Shown piece by piece: positions 1 through 9,024 of a DNA stretch of 64,000 nt (positions within the stretch are counted from its first letter, which is position 1; the number at the start of each line of letters is the position of its first letter). The translations under genes and the position numbers were made by a program. This stretch comes from Symmachiella dynata (lineage in GTDB: Bacteria; Planctomycetota; Planctomycetia; Planctomycetales; Planctomycetaceae), in NCBI RefSeq assembly GCF_007747995.1, contig NZ_CP036276.1:2967001-3031000 (forward strand). Direction: 5' to 3'. The notes under the pieces are model-generated. The model was not told where the DNA came from and did not search any database. It saw only the letters and a list, made by a program, of their open reading frames with translations.

Positions 1-1
1 C

Positions 2-520
2 GCCCGGATTTCATTCCAAGTGGCCAGCAAGACCGACAGCCGCGTCGTGTTGGATGAAATGGGGGCCGAACGATTGTTGGGCAACGGCGACATGCTGTAT
101 CTCGCACCCGGGACGAGCAAAGTCACCCGGGCACAGGGGACGTTTGTGTCCGACGATGAAGTGAATAACGTCATTGAATTCTTCAGTGACCAAGAGCCAC
201 AATACAGCCAGGAATTGGCGCAGATCAGCACCTCAGGCGGTGGCGCTGCTGGCGGCATCGAAGCGATGCGCAAGCGTGACGATCTGTACGAATCGGCAAT
301 CGACGTCGTCATTCGCGAAGGCCGCGGTAGCGTCTCGTTGTTACAGCGGGCACTGGGCATCGGCTACGGACGGGGTGCGCGGCTGATCGACTACATGGCC
401 GAAGACGGCATCGTTGGCGACTACAACGGCAGCCAAGCCCGCGAGGTGCTCTACACCCCGGAACAATGGCGGGCAATCGTCGAAGGGGTTGAGGAAGACG
501 AATACGCGATGGCGGAGTGA
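2..520 (+). CDS. ftsK: DNA translocase FtsK, C-terminal part (5' end outside window)
   Basis: The reading frame is open to the left edge (first full codon at base 2), so only the last 172 residues are present. They begin inside the RecA-like motor domain, with the typical stretch ARISFQVASKTDSR and then LGNGDMLYL. A linker follows, and then the winged-helix gamma domain (DLYESAIDVVI, SLLQRALGIGYGRGARLID). In the known family, the hexameric motor pumps DNA at the septum and the gamma domain reads polarised KOPS octamers and activates XerCD at dif. The protein ends in a short acidic tail. No terminator is visible just downstream. Both the family and the truncation are clear; nothing can be said about the membrane part. 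Confidence 0.96.
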   Translation, partial: ARISFQVASKTDSRVVLDEMGAERLLGNGDMLYLAPGTSKVTRAQGTFVSDDEVNNVIEFFSDQEPQYSQELAQISTSGGGAAGGIEAMRKRDDLYESAIDVVIREGRGSVSLLQRALGIGYGRGARLIDYMAEDGIVGDYNGSQAREVLYTPEQWRAIVEGVEEDEYAMAE

Positions 521-661
521 ACGGCGCATAAGCGGGCTTACTACACGCCGCCCCCGGGAACAGTGCGAGAGTGGGCCAAGTCCGAACTGAAGGTCGCCAT
601 CACGATCGATCTCGCCCGACGGTTGCTCAGGGGGTATTCACTGCGGTTCGTTCTAATGCTA

Positions 662-678
662 CACAGTTCACTGTGAAC
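662..678. repeat. Short overlapping palindromes, possible operator
   Basis: Two overlapping perfect dyads occur: CACAGT-TC-ACTGTG (662-675) and GTTCAC-T-GTGAAC (666-678). The spacing is operator-like, but no regulator gene lies nearby. The role is unknown. Confidence 0.3.
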
Positions 679-910
679 GGCAGGGGGCTATGCGGGCGGT
701 TATCGCACGTCTGACGTCGATGTGCCTCAAACGGTCTCTATTCGGGCAACCAGCGTCTGTTGCAAGGTGAATCCGGGACCTGGAAGATGATAGGGCACCA
801 CGCAGGCTTATTGCCGTTTCTGAAGAAGTGATTCTTGCGGCAATAACTGGAAATTGGATGTTATCTCGAAACGCTGACGCCCCGAAGTTTGGTCATTCGA
901 CAGGTTCGTC

Positions 911-939
911 TTGACTAAATCCCAACTTTCGAGAGAATT
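911..939 (+). promoter_or_regulatory. Possible sigma70-type promoter for the acidic protein gene
   Basis: TTGACT at 911-916 and AGAATT at 934-939 are separated by 17 bases, and the next gene starts at 1075. The -35 is good and the -10 mediocre. Planctomycete promoters are poorly characterised, so this is only suggestive. Confidence 0.3.
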
Positions 940-1074
940 CCGCTCCGAATTGTCCTGTCAGTGATTTTGCGTGCGGAGAAAAGGATTTCATCCCGCGCGG
1001 TCAAATTGCCGATAGTGTTATTCGCAAATTCCCCACCACCCCGTTCCAGCTGAAATCGACACAAGGAGCAGTCA

Positions 1075-1353
1075 GTGCCCGAAGACCAAAACCTCGAAAT
1101 GGATTTCGAAGAAATTGAAGGCGAAGAAGAGTACGAAGAGATCTCCGGCGAAGAAGTCGATCGCGTCGTGGAGTCCTTGGAACAACTGATCGCCTCGGTT
1201 GACAGTGAAAACGTCAAGGCTTACCTCGACGATGCTCTGAACAACATCTATTACCTCATCCATGACGAGGATGAAGAAATGGACGATGCGGAAATCGAAG
1301 CCGATGCCCAAATCGACGACGAATTGGACGATACGTTCTCCGAAGCCGCCTAA
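1075..1353 (+). CDS. Small, strongly acidic conserved-type hypothetical protein
   Basis: The 92-residue protein starts with GTG at 1075, six bases after a clear AAGGAG at 1063-1068. It is dominated by Glu and Asp, with acidic runs at both ends (near EEIEGEEEYEE and DEDEEMDDAEIEAD). A more ordinary middle, about residues 28-63 (RVVESLEQLIASVDSENV, YLDDALNNIYYLI), looks helical and could be a small folded core. There is no signal peptide or membrane segment. It has its own promoter candidate and a strong terminator, so it is probably a single-gene unit. The function is unknown. The composition would suit a nucleic-acid mimic, a chaperone-like or a counter-ion protein, but that is guesswork. Confidence 0.8.
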   Translation: MPEDQNLEMDFEEIEGEEEYEEISGEEVDRVVESLEQLIASVDSENVKAYLDDALNNIYYLIHDEDEEMDDAEIEADAQIDDELDDTFSEAA

Positions 1354-1400
1354 GCATCGAAGCGTCAATTGCGAGTCATGACTCGCATCCCAAAACAGAA

Positions 1401-1436
1401 ACAGCCGCCCCGATTCCTCAGGGCGGCTGTTTTTTT
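1401..1436 (+). terminator. Rho-independent terminator after the acidic protein gene
   Basis: A perfect 10-base stem (ACAGCCGCCC at 1401-1410 with GGGCGGCTGT at 1421-1430) closes a 10-base loop and runs straight into seven T residues. This is a textbook intrinsic terminator. Confidence 0.9.
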
Positions 1437-1651
1437 GTAACTGAGTACCAATCCGCATGTTCCGTAGAATCGTTGGAATCCCTTCAGCGTAAGTGGATGA
1501 GAGGCCGATAAAATAAACGAATGCATTCGAGTCGATGCGAAAGTCATCCGAACAATTTTGTCGGATTGGAACAGATCGAATAGCCTTCGCGCGTTATTGG
1601 AAATAAGGCATTCAGGTAGAGGTCCAACGGATCGTTGGGCCCGAAAGTGCT

Positions 1652-2053
1652 ATGAAGTTTTTCCGCCTATTCATGTTGCTGTTGATACTGCGACCCTGCC
1701 CAGCGTGTCTGGCCCATGAGGTTGTCGTAGAGATTGCAACGCCGCAGGCGGTAGAAACGTTGTCTGCCAATGCAATCCAAGTTGATTGCAATTGCCCGTG
1801 TCCTCATCGTCAAGGGCACGATCATGCACCGCAGCAATCACCCGCTCAACATACGTGTCCTTGTTGCTTCAATAATTATTGGGCCGCACGGGTCACTTCA
1901 ACGCTCAGTCTACCGCGCAATGGCGCAGATGAGGGGACCTTGCTGGGTTTTCAGGAAGTCGATATCACTCAATCGACTTTTCGAAAAGCAATTGAAACGA
2001 CTCGCATCGCGCTCCCTGACCGTAACGAAATTTCGTTGCCACTGCTGATCTAG
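1652..2053 (+). CDS. Exported Cys/His-rich small protein, possibly metal-binding
   Basis: This 133-residue protein has a hydrophobic signal-like N terminus (FFRLFMLLLILRPCPACLA, with a likely cleavage near LAHE). A dense cluster of possible metal ligands follows around residues 46-72: CNCPCPH, GHDH, then QHTCPCC. The C-terminal half (about residues 75-133) has no feature I recognise. It is the first gene ahead of a thioredoxin-fold protein and a MacB-type exporter on the same strand, 239 bases upstream. The motif pattern suggests copper, zinc or a similar soft metal outside the cytoplasm. That is inference, as no family could be assigned. The start at ATG 1652 fits the signal peptide, although no strong ribosome binding site precedes it. 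Confidence 0.65.
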   Translation: MKFFRLFMLLLILRPCPACLAHEVVVEIATPQAVETLSANAIQVDCNCPCPHRQGHDHAPQQSPAQHTCPCCFNNYWAARVTSTLSLPRNGADEGTLLGFQEVDITQSTFRKAIETTRIALPDRNEISLPLLI

Positions 2054-2292
2054 CGAACCTGAGGTCGATCGCGCGCTGATCCAGCGATCCCTCTGCTGCT
2101 GACGCTGGTATTTCAAGACAACCAGTGGGATGCGCTGCATGAGTGCTCTCCTGCTGGCCTGCGTCAAGAAATCGCTCGTCGATAACATCCCGATCCTGGT
2201 GCGATGATGTCTGCGGATAGTCACCGTTCAATCAGGAATCGCAATAAAATAGAGAGACTTCCCTAATCCCATTATTGTGGAAAGCCATCCCA

Positions 2293-3069
2293 ATGAATCT
2301 TAAACCTTTTGGACCGCTTCGGATCATTTTGACCTGCGGAAGTATCCTCGGCGCAATGGCGCAGTGCGAGGCGGCTGATCCCGTCAAGATTGCAACTCGC
2401 AGCAAGACCGAAACCTCCATTGCTGCCAGCTCGCAGCAGGAAAAATATTCGTTCATCATGTTTTGGAAGAAACAGGATGAAGCGACGAACGCCATGTGGA
2501 AGAACTTGCAGGCCGGTCTGGCGGATCGGTCGCAGCTAGCCACTCCCGTAGCGGTGAACGTCAATGCCCCTCAAGAAGCGGCAATCGTGAAACGCTTTGG
2601 CGTCAGCCGCGCGCCGATGCCATTGATGCTCGCTGTCGCTCCCAATGGAGCCGTGACCGCTTCGTATGCCAAAGTGTTGGACACAACCAAAATCGACAAC
2701 GCGTTTGTCACGCCGACCATGACCCGCTGTATGTTGGCCATGCAGCACCGCAAGGTCGTTTTGCTCTGCGTCCATGGCGATGATCAAACGGCCCCACCGG
2801 CGGGTGTGACCGAGTTCAAATCCATCCCGTGTTACCAGAACACCTCGGAAATCGTGCACATGCATGTCAGCGATCCTGCGGAAACGAAATTCCTCAAGGA
2901 ATTGGAAATCCCACGAACGTCGCAGACGACGACAACGGTATTCATGGCACCGCCGGGTGTGCTGCTTGGCAAATATCCGACCAACGTGACCAAGGCGCAC
3001 TTGATTTCCAAACTACAGGCCGCCGGAAAGGGCTGTGGAGACAAAAACTGCAAACATTGCAGGCAGTAA
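2293..3069 (+). CDS. Exported protein with degenerate thioredoxin-like folds and Cys-rich tail
   Basis: The 258-residue protein has an N-terminal signal peptide ([19 protein letters not shown]). A thioredoxin-like region follows: [16 protein letters not shown] stands where a WCxxC active site would be, then VAVNVNAP and the cis-proline-like [13 protein letters not shown]. The second half repeats the same pattern more weakly ([17 protein letters not shown]). Neither half has CxxC, so ordinary disulfide exchange is unlikely. The tail reads [10 protein letters not shown], a C-x4-C-x2-C cluster that could bind metal. The ATG at 2293 starts right at the signal peptide; a TTG 18 bases earlier is an alternative. 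It lies 31 bases before the permease gene, so the two are probably co-transcribed. Confidence 0.75.
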   Translation: MNLKPFGPLRIILTCGSILGAMAQCEAADPVKIATRSKTETSIAASSQQEKYSFIMFWKKQDEATNAMWKNLQAGLADRSQLATPVAVNVNAPQEAAIVKRFGVSRAPMPLMLAVAPNGAVTASYAKVLDTTKIDNAFVTPTMTRCMLAMQHRKVVLLCVHGDDQTAPPAGVTEFKSIPCYQNTSEIVHMHVSDPAETKFLKELEIPRTSQTTTTVFMAPPGVLLGKYPTNVTKAHLISKLQAAGKGCGDKNCKHCRQ

Positions 3070-3100
3070 CTCTGAAACCAACTCTGGGAAGGATTCCAAT

Positions 3101-4318
3101 ATGACACTCACATCCATCATCTGGAAAGAGTTACGAGAACGGCCGACGGCTATGTTCACCAGCGTCCTGGCGATCCTGCTGGGCGTGACCGCACTCGTAG
3201 CCATTCGCAATGTTACTGTCTTCTCTGAACAAGAAGTCGCCGGCAAGCTCGATGCCTTGGGCGCCAATGTGTTGGTTTTGCCTAAAGGAGTCACGCTCCA
3301 AGATTACTACGCCGCCGACATGCACAAAGAAACGATTCCTGAAGAACATGTCGCCGAATTGGCGATGGCCGGACTGACCGGTGTCGAGGGCTTGTCGCCG
3401 AAACTGTGCGTGCCGATTACATTGCAGGAGAAATCCGCCACGCTGACCGGGATTTTACCGCAGGCGGAGCTGCAAACTATGGCTGCTTGGCAAGGCGGTC
3501 AGTTGTTTAAAAAACATGTCGGCTGCAAAGCTAAGATCAACGTAGCGAATGCGACAGACGATGCCCCGGAAGCCTTAGCACGTCGACGCACGGTTCAGGA
3601 TCTGCAGGAAAACGATGCCATTCTCGGCGCGGACCTAGCCGCCCGCACAGGGCTGAAAACGGGTGATTCCATTAATCTATTGGGCGAATCGTTCACCGTG
3701 ATCGCCGCACTGGAACCAACCGGAACCATCGACGATACACGTGTCTTCGCGCATCTGCACACCGTACAACGGTTGTCGAATGCGGGGGAAGTCGTCAACG
3801 TCATTGAGGTCATGGGGTGTTGCGAAGATGTCGCCAATGGACTGGTGACGGAATTGAGCACGATGCTGCCTAATACGAAAATCGTGACCATCGCCAATGT
3901 CGTCGAGACACAGGTTTCGATCAATCGCATGATGACGCGGTTGTCGTATTTGTTTCTGGCAATTCTGATTGCCGTCGGCGGCGCGAGCATGGCCAGTGCG
4001 ATGTATGCCAATGTGATGGAACGCCGCCGCGAAATCGGGACCTTGATGGCGCTGGGAGCGACACCGCATTTCGTCACCCGCTTGTTCCTGTTCAAAGCCG
4101 GACTACTGGGCTTGGTGGGCGGGATCGGCGGGTATCTGGTGGGTAGCGTTTTGGCGCTGGTCCTTGGCCCTAACTTTGCGGGCGTCGCCGTGCAACCGAT
4201 TCCTTCGTTGGCATTGATTGCCGCGGGGACCGCCATGTTGGTCTCCTTCGCCGCCAGTTACTTTCCGGCTCGCCGTGCGGCAGGCCTTGATCCTTGTCTT
4301 TGCTTCCAGGAGGTTTGA
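3101..4318 (+). CDS. MacB/FtsX-type ABC transporter permease
   Basis: This 405-residue permease begins at ATG 3101 behind GGAAGG. It has one N-terminal membrane helix (about residues 17-37), a large extracytoplasmic domain of some 230 residues, and three C-terminal helices. The family hallmark [16 protein letters not shown] lies between the second and third helix. MacB-type systems work mechanically from the inner membrane on lipoproteins, peptides or cell-wall enzymes rather than as simple channels. The periplasmic domain carries GCK and GCC cysteines, and the C terminus reads DPCLCFQEV where relatives usually have a DPVEAL-like ending. The ATPase gene follows four bases after the stop. With the Cys-rich exported proteins upstream, a role in metal or redox handling of envelope proteins is plausible but unproven. 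Confidence 0.93.
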   Translation: MTLTSIIWKELRERPTAMFTSVLAILLGVTALVAIRNVTVFSEQEVAGKLDALGANVLVLPKGVTLQDYYAADMHKETIPEEHVAELAMAGLTGVEGLSPKLCVPITLQEKSATLTGILPQAELQTMAAWQGGQLFKKHVGCKAKINVANATDDAPEALARRRTVQDLQENDAILGADLAARTGLKTGDSINLLGESFTVIAALEPTGTIDDTRVFAHLHTVQRLSNAGEVVNVIEVMGCCEDVANGLVTELSTMLPNTKIVTIANVVETQVSINRMMTRLSYLFLAILIAVGGASMASAMYANVMERRREIGTLMALGATPHFVTRLFLFKAGLLGLVGGIGGYLVGSVLALVLGPNFAGVAVQPIPSLALIAAGTAMLVSFAASYFPARRAAGLDPCLCFQEV

Positions 4319-4322
4319 TCGC

Positions 4323-5015
4323 ATGTTACGACTCGAACAGGTCAGCAAACTGTATCGCAAACGGCAAGAAGAAATCGCCGCACTGCAAGCGACCGATTTG
4401 GAGATTCCCGATGGAGACTACGTGGCCATTATCGGTCCCAGTGGCAGTGGCAAAACGACGTTGTTGTCATTGCTGGGAGGCATGTTGGCCCCCACGGCCG
4501 GCAAGATGTGGATCGACGACGAGTCGGTCTATGATTTGCCAATTGTGGACCGCGCCCGTTTGCGGCAGAAGAAAATCGGGTTTGTGTTTCAAACGTTTAA
4601 CCTCGTGCCGTATATGACGGCCCGCGAAAACGTGCAAGTCCCGTTGTTTTTAGCAGGCACAAAGCCTGCCGCGCAGCAAGTACGAGCGACGGAATTATTG
4701 GAAAGCGTTGGTTTGGCGGATCGAATGGATCACAAACCGTGCGAATTGAGCACCGGCCAGCAACAGCGTGTCGCTTTGGCCCGCACATTGGCCAACGATC
4801 CCGATTTGATCCTGGCGGACGAACCGACCGGAAACCTCGACCCAGAGTCGCGGCAGATGGTTTTGTCTTATTTTGAGAAGTTCAATCAAGACGGGAAAAC
4901 CATCGTGATGGTCACACACGACATCGCCGCTGCCCGTACGGCACAGCGGTTGATGCAACTCTCTGAAGGAGTGCTCGTCGAAGTGCCCTATAAACCCATT
5001 TTGAAGTCTGCTTAA
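4323..5015 (+). CDS. ABC transporter ATP-binding protein (MacB/LolD type)
   Basis: The 230-residue ATPase has every expected motif: Walker A GPSGSGKT (residues 38-45), Q-loop [13 protein letters not shown], signature [15 protein letters not shown] (Thr in place of the usual Gly), Walker [13 protein letters not shown] and switch His in VMVTHD. The insert typical of the LolD/MacB group is present. The ATG at 4323 follows a strong AGGAGG at 4308-4313, which sits at the end of the permease gene and indicates coupled translation. It should power the preceding permease. A terminator follows directly, so it is the last gene of the unit. Confidence 0.96.
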   Translation: MLRLEQVSKLYRKRQEEIAALQATDLEIPDGDYVAIIGPSGSGKTTLLSLLGGMLAPTAGKMWIDDESVYDLPIVDRARLRQKKIGFVFQTFNLVPYMTARENVQVPLFLAGTKPAAQQVRATELLESVGLADRMDHKPCELSTGQQQRVALARTLANDPDLILADEPTGNLDPESRQMVLSYFEKFNQDGKTIVMVTHDIAAARTAQRLMQLSEGVLVEVPYKPILKSA

Positions 5016-5037
5016 AAACTTCACTGTCGCAAGACCT

Positions 5038-5075
5038 CGCCCGGCCGGTGTTTATTCCCGGACCGGGCGTTTTTT
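5038..5075 (+). terminator. Rho-independent terminator after the ABC operon
   Basis: The stem CGCCCGG (5038-5044) pairs with CCGGGCG (5063-5069) and is followed by a T-rich run (5070-5075). It lies 23 bases past the ATPase stop. Confidence 0.85.
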
Positions 5076-5178
5076 ATTACTGATGCTTTATGGCACGGTC
5101 GCGTGGTTACGATTTCTATAATGAATGTCTTGATACCCACGCTTGAGCGCGATGCCGAAGGTATCTTTGAAATCGGTT

Positions 5179-6450
5179 TTAATCGAGAACATTGTTGAGC
5201 GTCGGCAAATCTGCTCGTTGTTCTGCAGTTCGCTCAGGATTGTCGGCTAGCTGTCTGCGAAACGCACTCCCCATCGCGTCGCCTTGCCAGGGGACAGAGG
5301 CCAGGGGCCCATAAAGGTGACGTTGTAGTTCGATTGCAGCATCACGAAGTGCGGGGACTGGTTGAAAGTCGGTCGGCTGATGGAGTCTCCACGCCAGCCA
5401 CGCCGCTTCAGCAGCATGCGGGGCGTGTCGGCGGCAAGCCCTTCTCAGTTTCCTGGCTGCGATTTTTTCCGGTGGGTTGAATTGAATCCAGAATGCGCGC
5501 GCCCACTTGCTGATTTGGTTTCGCTGCCAAATGAGAATACCGCCTAGCGTCGCTGCTAACAGAATCCCCATCCGCCAGCGGCCATTCTGTCCAGAGGATT
5601 GCTTGACGGTCTCTGTGTGCGGCGTGGCGGCCACCTGGAAGGTGACTGCGGGCAAGACCTTCGATCCGTACTGCTGAGATTTCGGATTCCACCAAATGTA
5701 TTTTATAGCGGGAAGGGTCCAGGTCCCGGGTTGCTGAAGGACATACGTGATTGTGTCCCGGCGCGTTCCAGTGAACTCGCCCCGTTCGGTTTTGTCGGTG
5801 ACTTCAGGTTTTCCAAGATAGACTCGAATTCCACTCGGCACGTCTGTCGGCGGCGGCGAGAGCGCCATGCCTGTCATTTGGTCAGCCGTTTGCGTGATGG
5901 ATCGGTGAAACACCGCTCCCTGTTTGGCCGGCCCAGGTTCTGGCTGCCATGTCTCGGTGACGGCAATCTCATTTGTGGTCACCAAGAAACCGATGTCTGA
6001 GCTGTCGGGAGGTCGCTGGATTGTGAAACGCATTGCAGGCACTTTTTCGACATGCTCGATACCCGGACCGACGAAGTCGTTGCGGCTGGTAAAGCGGACC
6101 TCGAAGCTAGGAAGTTCGATGTCACCCGCAATTTGAGAGAACAGAGCAAATTCGTGCGTTTGGATGAACCACGTCTCTCCTTCGAGGACTTTGGAGGAGA
6201 CCACCGGATTGCTGACTTTGACAATCACGCATCGTGGAATCTGTGGCAGGGAAAAACCGGCCGCGCCCACAAACGGACCGGGGCTTCTTAATTCGACATA
6301 AAACGTCGTTCGCTGGCCGACCCATGTTTTTTTCGCAGGAGCGGAGATGTCCACGAGTTTCACAGCTGCATGGGCCGGCTGGAGGAAGACGAACGCGGTG
6401 CACAGACCTGCGAGCCAACACATGGTTTGTTTGAGACGACGCCGGTTCAT
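5179..6450 (-). CDS. batD: BatD-like protein (oxygen-tolerance family)
   Basis: This 423-residue protein is the last gene of the moxR-bat cluster. It has a signal peptide (MCWLAGLCTAFVFLQPAHA) and two beta-sandwich-like extracytoplasmic regions of the BatD type (near WVGQRTTFYVELRSPGPFVG and VRVYLGKPEVTD-like stretches). A single membrane helix near residue 290 (MGILLAATLGGILIW) is followed by a basic, helical cytoplasmic tail. BatD partners the VWA proteins BatA and BatB at the membrane. The physiological role of Bat proteins, once linked to aerotolerance, is still debated. Its ATG overlaps the stop of batC by four bases, so translation is coupled. Confidence 0.85.
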   Translation of the reverse strand: MNRRRLKQTMCWLAGLCTAFVFLQPAHAAVKLVDISAPAKKTWVGQRTTFYVELRSPGPFVGAAGFSLPQIPRCVIVKVSNPVVSSKVLEGETWFIQTHEFALFSQIAGDIELPSFEVRFTSRNDFVGPGIEHVEKVPAMRFTIQRPPDSSDIGFLVTTNEIAVTETWQPEPGPAKQGAVFHRSITQTADQMTGMALSPPPTDVPSGIRVYLGKPEVTDKTERGEFTGTRRDTITYVLQQPGTWTLPAIKYIWWNPKSQQYGSKVLPAVTFQVAATPHTETVKQSSGQNGRWRMGILLAATLGGILIWQRNQISKWARAFWIQFNPPEKIAARKLRRACRRHAPHAAEAAWLAWRLHQPTDFQPVPALRDAAIELQRHLYGPLASVPWQGDAMGSAFRRQLADNPERTAEQRADLPTLNNVLD

Positions 6451-7031
6451 TTCTCGTCCCCAGCTTCGCCGTCGGCTTGTTGATAGGCAAATTTGGCCTT
6501 CAAAAAATCAGCCGGGTTGGTTTGAACCTGGCGAAGCCAAATCGACTGAATCGCTGCATCGGACATCGCCTGTGCCCCGGCAACCTCGGTCTCTTGTCCG
6601 CCGGGGAGCTTATCCTGATCGAAGACGACCTTGTCAGCTCCCTCGCGTTGGTCTCCGACATCGCCGCCTGTGCCATGAATCAATTTCGCCCGTGCCACGG
6701 CGAGATCGCGGTTTTCTTGAGCTGCTATCCAAGCGGGGCGCGTTTCGAGGGCCTCGTCATAGCTGGCAATTGCTTGGTCGTATTTGCCGAGCATCAGCCA
6801 AGCATTTCCCAGGTTGAATTTTGATTCTGGTGAGGCGACGCGCGAAAAAGCTTGTGTCGCCTTTTCAAATTCTCCGGCGCGGTACCAAGCAACCCCTTGC
6901 CGCAACGGATCGTCAAACCGTTTGGCCGCTTCGGCAAACTGACCGCGACTCATCAGCCGTTGTCCCTGTTGGTCGGGAGTTAACCACAATCCGAGCCATG
7001 AGATTGCCAAGACCATGCAGAATCCTCTCAT
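6447..7031 (-). CDS. batC: TPR protein of the Bat operon (BatC-like)
   Basis: The protein has 194 residues, a hydrophobic N terminus, and at least two tetratricopeptide repeats (YRAGEFEKATQAFSRV, LMLGKYDQAIASYDEALE) in the first two thirds. The C-terminal third is acidic and has no recognised motif (KVVFDQDKLPGGQETEV). TPR proteins in this operon position act as scaffolds for the Bat complex in the periplasm. It overlaps its neighbours by four bases on both sides, which is strong evidence for one transcript and coupled translation. Confidence 0.85.
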   Translation of the reverse strand: MRGFCMVLAISWLGLWLTPDQQGQRLMSRGQFAEAAKRFDDPLRQGVAWYRAGEFEKATQAFSRVASPESKFNLGNAWLMLGKYDQAIASYDEALETRPAWIAAQENRDLAVARAKLIHGTGGDVGDQREGADKVVFDQDKLPGGQETEVAGAQAMSDAAIQSIWLRQVQTNPADFLKAKFAYQQADGEAGDEK

Positions 7032-7969
7032 GATGGTTTCTCCGCTTCGGCTAATTCACGACGGCGAAATGAAAATGCCACAATAAGCGCCAAGAGAGGG
7101 GTCAGCCAATAGCCCGCTTCCTGCCAACGGGAGCTCTCTCCTGCGATGCCGGCGGATGCATTGCGTTCGGCAAAGTCTGTGATGGTAGAAACATCTTGGT
7201 CGTCGATTGTGAGCTCCTGAACGTTGGCGTTTAGTTGCTCTGCGGCATCGCGCAATGTTGTCGTTTCGGGCGAGTCGGCATCGGCGAGTGCCAAAAACTG
7301 GATCGGAACGGGGTTTGCCGTTTGATTTGTTGAAGTGAGGGTTTGTGAATCCGCAGCGACGGTGTCGGCAATCACTAACAGCGATCCTCCATGCGATTCT
7401 TCCTGCAACAATGCGGTGGCCTTCTGAATGGCCAAGTCGAGCCGATCCCCCGGGACGGGCATGATGTCGGGGCTGATCTCCGCGGCCATTTCGGCGACGA
7501 CTGCGGTGTCGGCCGTGGGGGGAAGGACGAGGTGGGCGGATCCGGCGTAGGCTATCAGCCCCAGCGGCTGGCCTTTTCGTGCTTTGGCGAGGTCGGCAAT
7601 TTTTAGCTGGGCGCGTTCCATGTGCGTTGCGGAAGAGGAATCGGTCTGCAACATGCTCTTATCGGATTTCAAGAGGATCATGAGTGGTTGTGCATCTTCA
7701 ACAAACGGATTCGGTTCCAACTTCCATGTCGGGCCGGCAATCGCAATGATGCCGAGCAGCCATGCCACGGGCAACAGATACCGCGCCAGGTTTCGCTTGG
7801 AGTGTTCGCCAACGAGCAATGCGTTCAGTAAATCAGGATGCATTTGCGCGCGCCATCCGCGCAAGGGATCCCGACTTCGCTGCCAAAGCCACCACAGACC
7901 AAGCGATAGTGGTAGCAACAGCAGCCATTCGGGCCGTAGCAAGTGAAAATTCGCCCACATTTGGGTCAT
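7028..7969 (-). CDS. batB: BatB-like VWA membrane protein with degenerate MIDAS
   Basis: The 313-residue protein has two N-terminal membrane segments, a von Willebrand A domain and a C-terminal helix (YWLTPLLALIVAFSF) ending in a basic tail. The metal-ion-dependent adhesion site is abnormal. Where a VWA domain has DxSxS, this protein reads LKSDKSM, so the first Asp is missing. The later Asp motif is replaced by IADTVAAD. It therefore probably does not coordinate metal like BatA next door, and may be a structural partner. Position between batA and batC and four-base overlaps on both sides support the name. An alternative label is simply VWA domain protein. Confidence 0.85.
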   Translation of the reverse strand: MTQMWANFHLLRPEWLLLLPLSLGLWWLWQRSRDPLRGWRAQMHPDLLNALLVGEHSKRNLARYLLPVAWLLGIIAIAGPTWKLEPNPFVEDAQPLMILLKSDKSMLQTDSSSATHMERAQLKIADLAKARKGQPLGLIAYAGSAHLVLPPTADTAVVAEMAAEISPDIMPVPGDRLDLAIQKATALLQEESHGGSLLVIADTVAADSQTLTSTNQTANPVPIQFLALADADSPETTTLRDAAEQLNANVQELTIDDQDVSTITDFAERNASAGIAGESSRWQEAGYWLTPLLALIVAFSFRRRELAEAEKPS

Positions 7970-9003
7970 TTTTGTAGCTCCAGTTTGCCCGTGTCTGGAT
8001 TGACCCGAATCACCAGGTTTTTCTGCACCGGTGCGATCGAACTACGGTTTGAAAGCAGCAGATAGGCTGTATGTACCAACGATAATAATAGCCCGGCGGC
8101 AAGGGGGAGATAATACAGCTGGCGACGGGGACGATGGCTGAAGGTTTTGACTTTGCTGGTCTCGATCTTGTCGAGCTCCGCATAGATCTCCTGCAAATGT
8201 TCCCGGTCCGCTGCGAAAAAATAGGATCCGCCTGTTGCGGAGGCGACGTCGCGCAGTGCCTGTTCGTCCAATTTGTCTTCGCCCACCGTGGTCGCGTCGC
8301 CGATGGCGACAGTATAGATACGGATGCCTTGCTGCGCTGCGATGCGTGCCGCTTCAATCGGGGGAACTTGGCTTTTCGTATCGTTGCCGTCGGTGAGCGC
8401 AATCATCGTTTTGGCCGGCGCTTGACTCTCTTTGAAAAGGTTGACACCCAGGCCGATGGCATCACCAAACGCGGTGCGTGGTCCGGCCATGCCGACTTGG
8501 CATTCGTCGAGCAGCCGTCGCGACAAATCCAAATCGGTGGAGAAAGGCGCCTGGAGATACGGGGCATCACCAAAAACGACTAGTCCGACTCGATCCCCGT
8601 CGCGTCGCTCAAGGAATTCGCCCAGGACTTCTTTGACAGCGGCGAGGCGATCCACTTTTTGTCCCGCCTGGTTGGTGAAATCTTTTTGTTTCATCGAGGC
8701 CGAGAGATCAACAAGGAGCAGCAGGTCGCGCGTGGGAAATTCCTTCGTGATCGGGGGCTCGATCCATTGGGGACGCGCCAGAGCACTCAACGCAAGCAAC
8801 CACAGCAAACAGGGGATGATCAAACTTTGTGATGGTCCTGACGAGGAGTCGGAGTTAGCCTTGCGACCTGAGGCTTGAGCGATTCGCTCACCAAAGGGGA
8901 CGCGTACCGCCCGTTGATGGGTTTTATGAGCGGGCACGAAGGCGCGGAGCAGCCACGGTAGCGGCAAGAGCAGAAACATCCATGGGTAGTCGAATGCAAA
9001 CAT
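7966..9003 (-). CDS. batA: BatA-like VWA membrane protein
   Basis: The 345-residue protein has an N-terminal membrane anchor (YPWMFLLLPLPWLLRAF), a second helix before the VWA domain (LIIPCLLWLLALSALA), and an intact MIDAS. DLSASMKQKD gives DxSxS, GPRTAFGDAIG supplies the Thr, and ALTDGND the last Asp. A C-terminal membrane helix follows (YLPLAAGLLLSLVHTAYLLL). VWA domains bind protein ligands through the metal. MoxR ATPases are thought to remodel such VWA partners. It overlaps batB by four bases and lies 21 bases after the DUF4381 gene. Confidence 0.92.
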   Translation of the reverse strand: MFAFDYPWMFLLLPLPWLLRAFVPAHKTHQRAVRVPFGERIAQASGRKANSDSSSGPSQSLIIPCLLWLLALSALARPQWIEPPITKEFPTRDLLLLVDLSASMKQKDFTNQAGQKVDRLAAVKEVLGEFLERRDGDRVGLVVFGDAPYLQAPFSTDLDLSRRLLDECQVGMAGPRTAFGDAIGLGVNLFKESQAPAKTMIALTDGNDTKSQVPPIEAARIAAQQGIRIYTVAIGDATTVGEDKLDEQALRDVASATGGSYFFAADREHLQEIYAELDKIETSKVKTFSHRPRRQLYYLPLAAGLLLSLVHTAYLLLSNRSSIAPVQKNLVIRVNPDTGKLELQK

Positions 9004-9024
9004 TGTAAGAGACGTCGTCCCGAA

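Larger units (their letters stand above)
521..1074. other. 554-base intergenic region without a convincing gene
   Basis: No frame here has family resemblance or a good start. It holds a short dyad at 662-678 and a possible promoter at 911-939, both listed separately. A 38-codon open frame from about 562 lacks a ribosome binding site and was not called. A small RNA cannot be excluded by eye. Confidence 0.5.

Noticed and set aside
562-678. Possible 38-codon peptide between ftsK and the acidic protein gene
   Set aside because: No ribosome binding site, no recognisable family, and the frame ends in the palindrome region.
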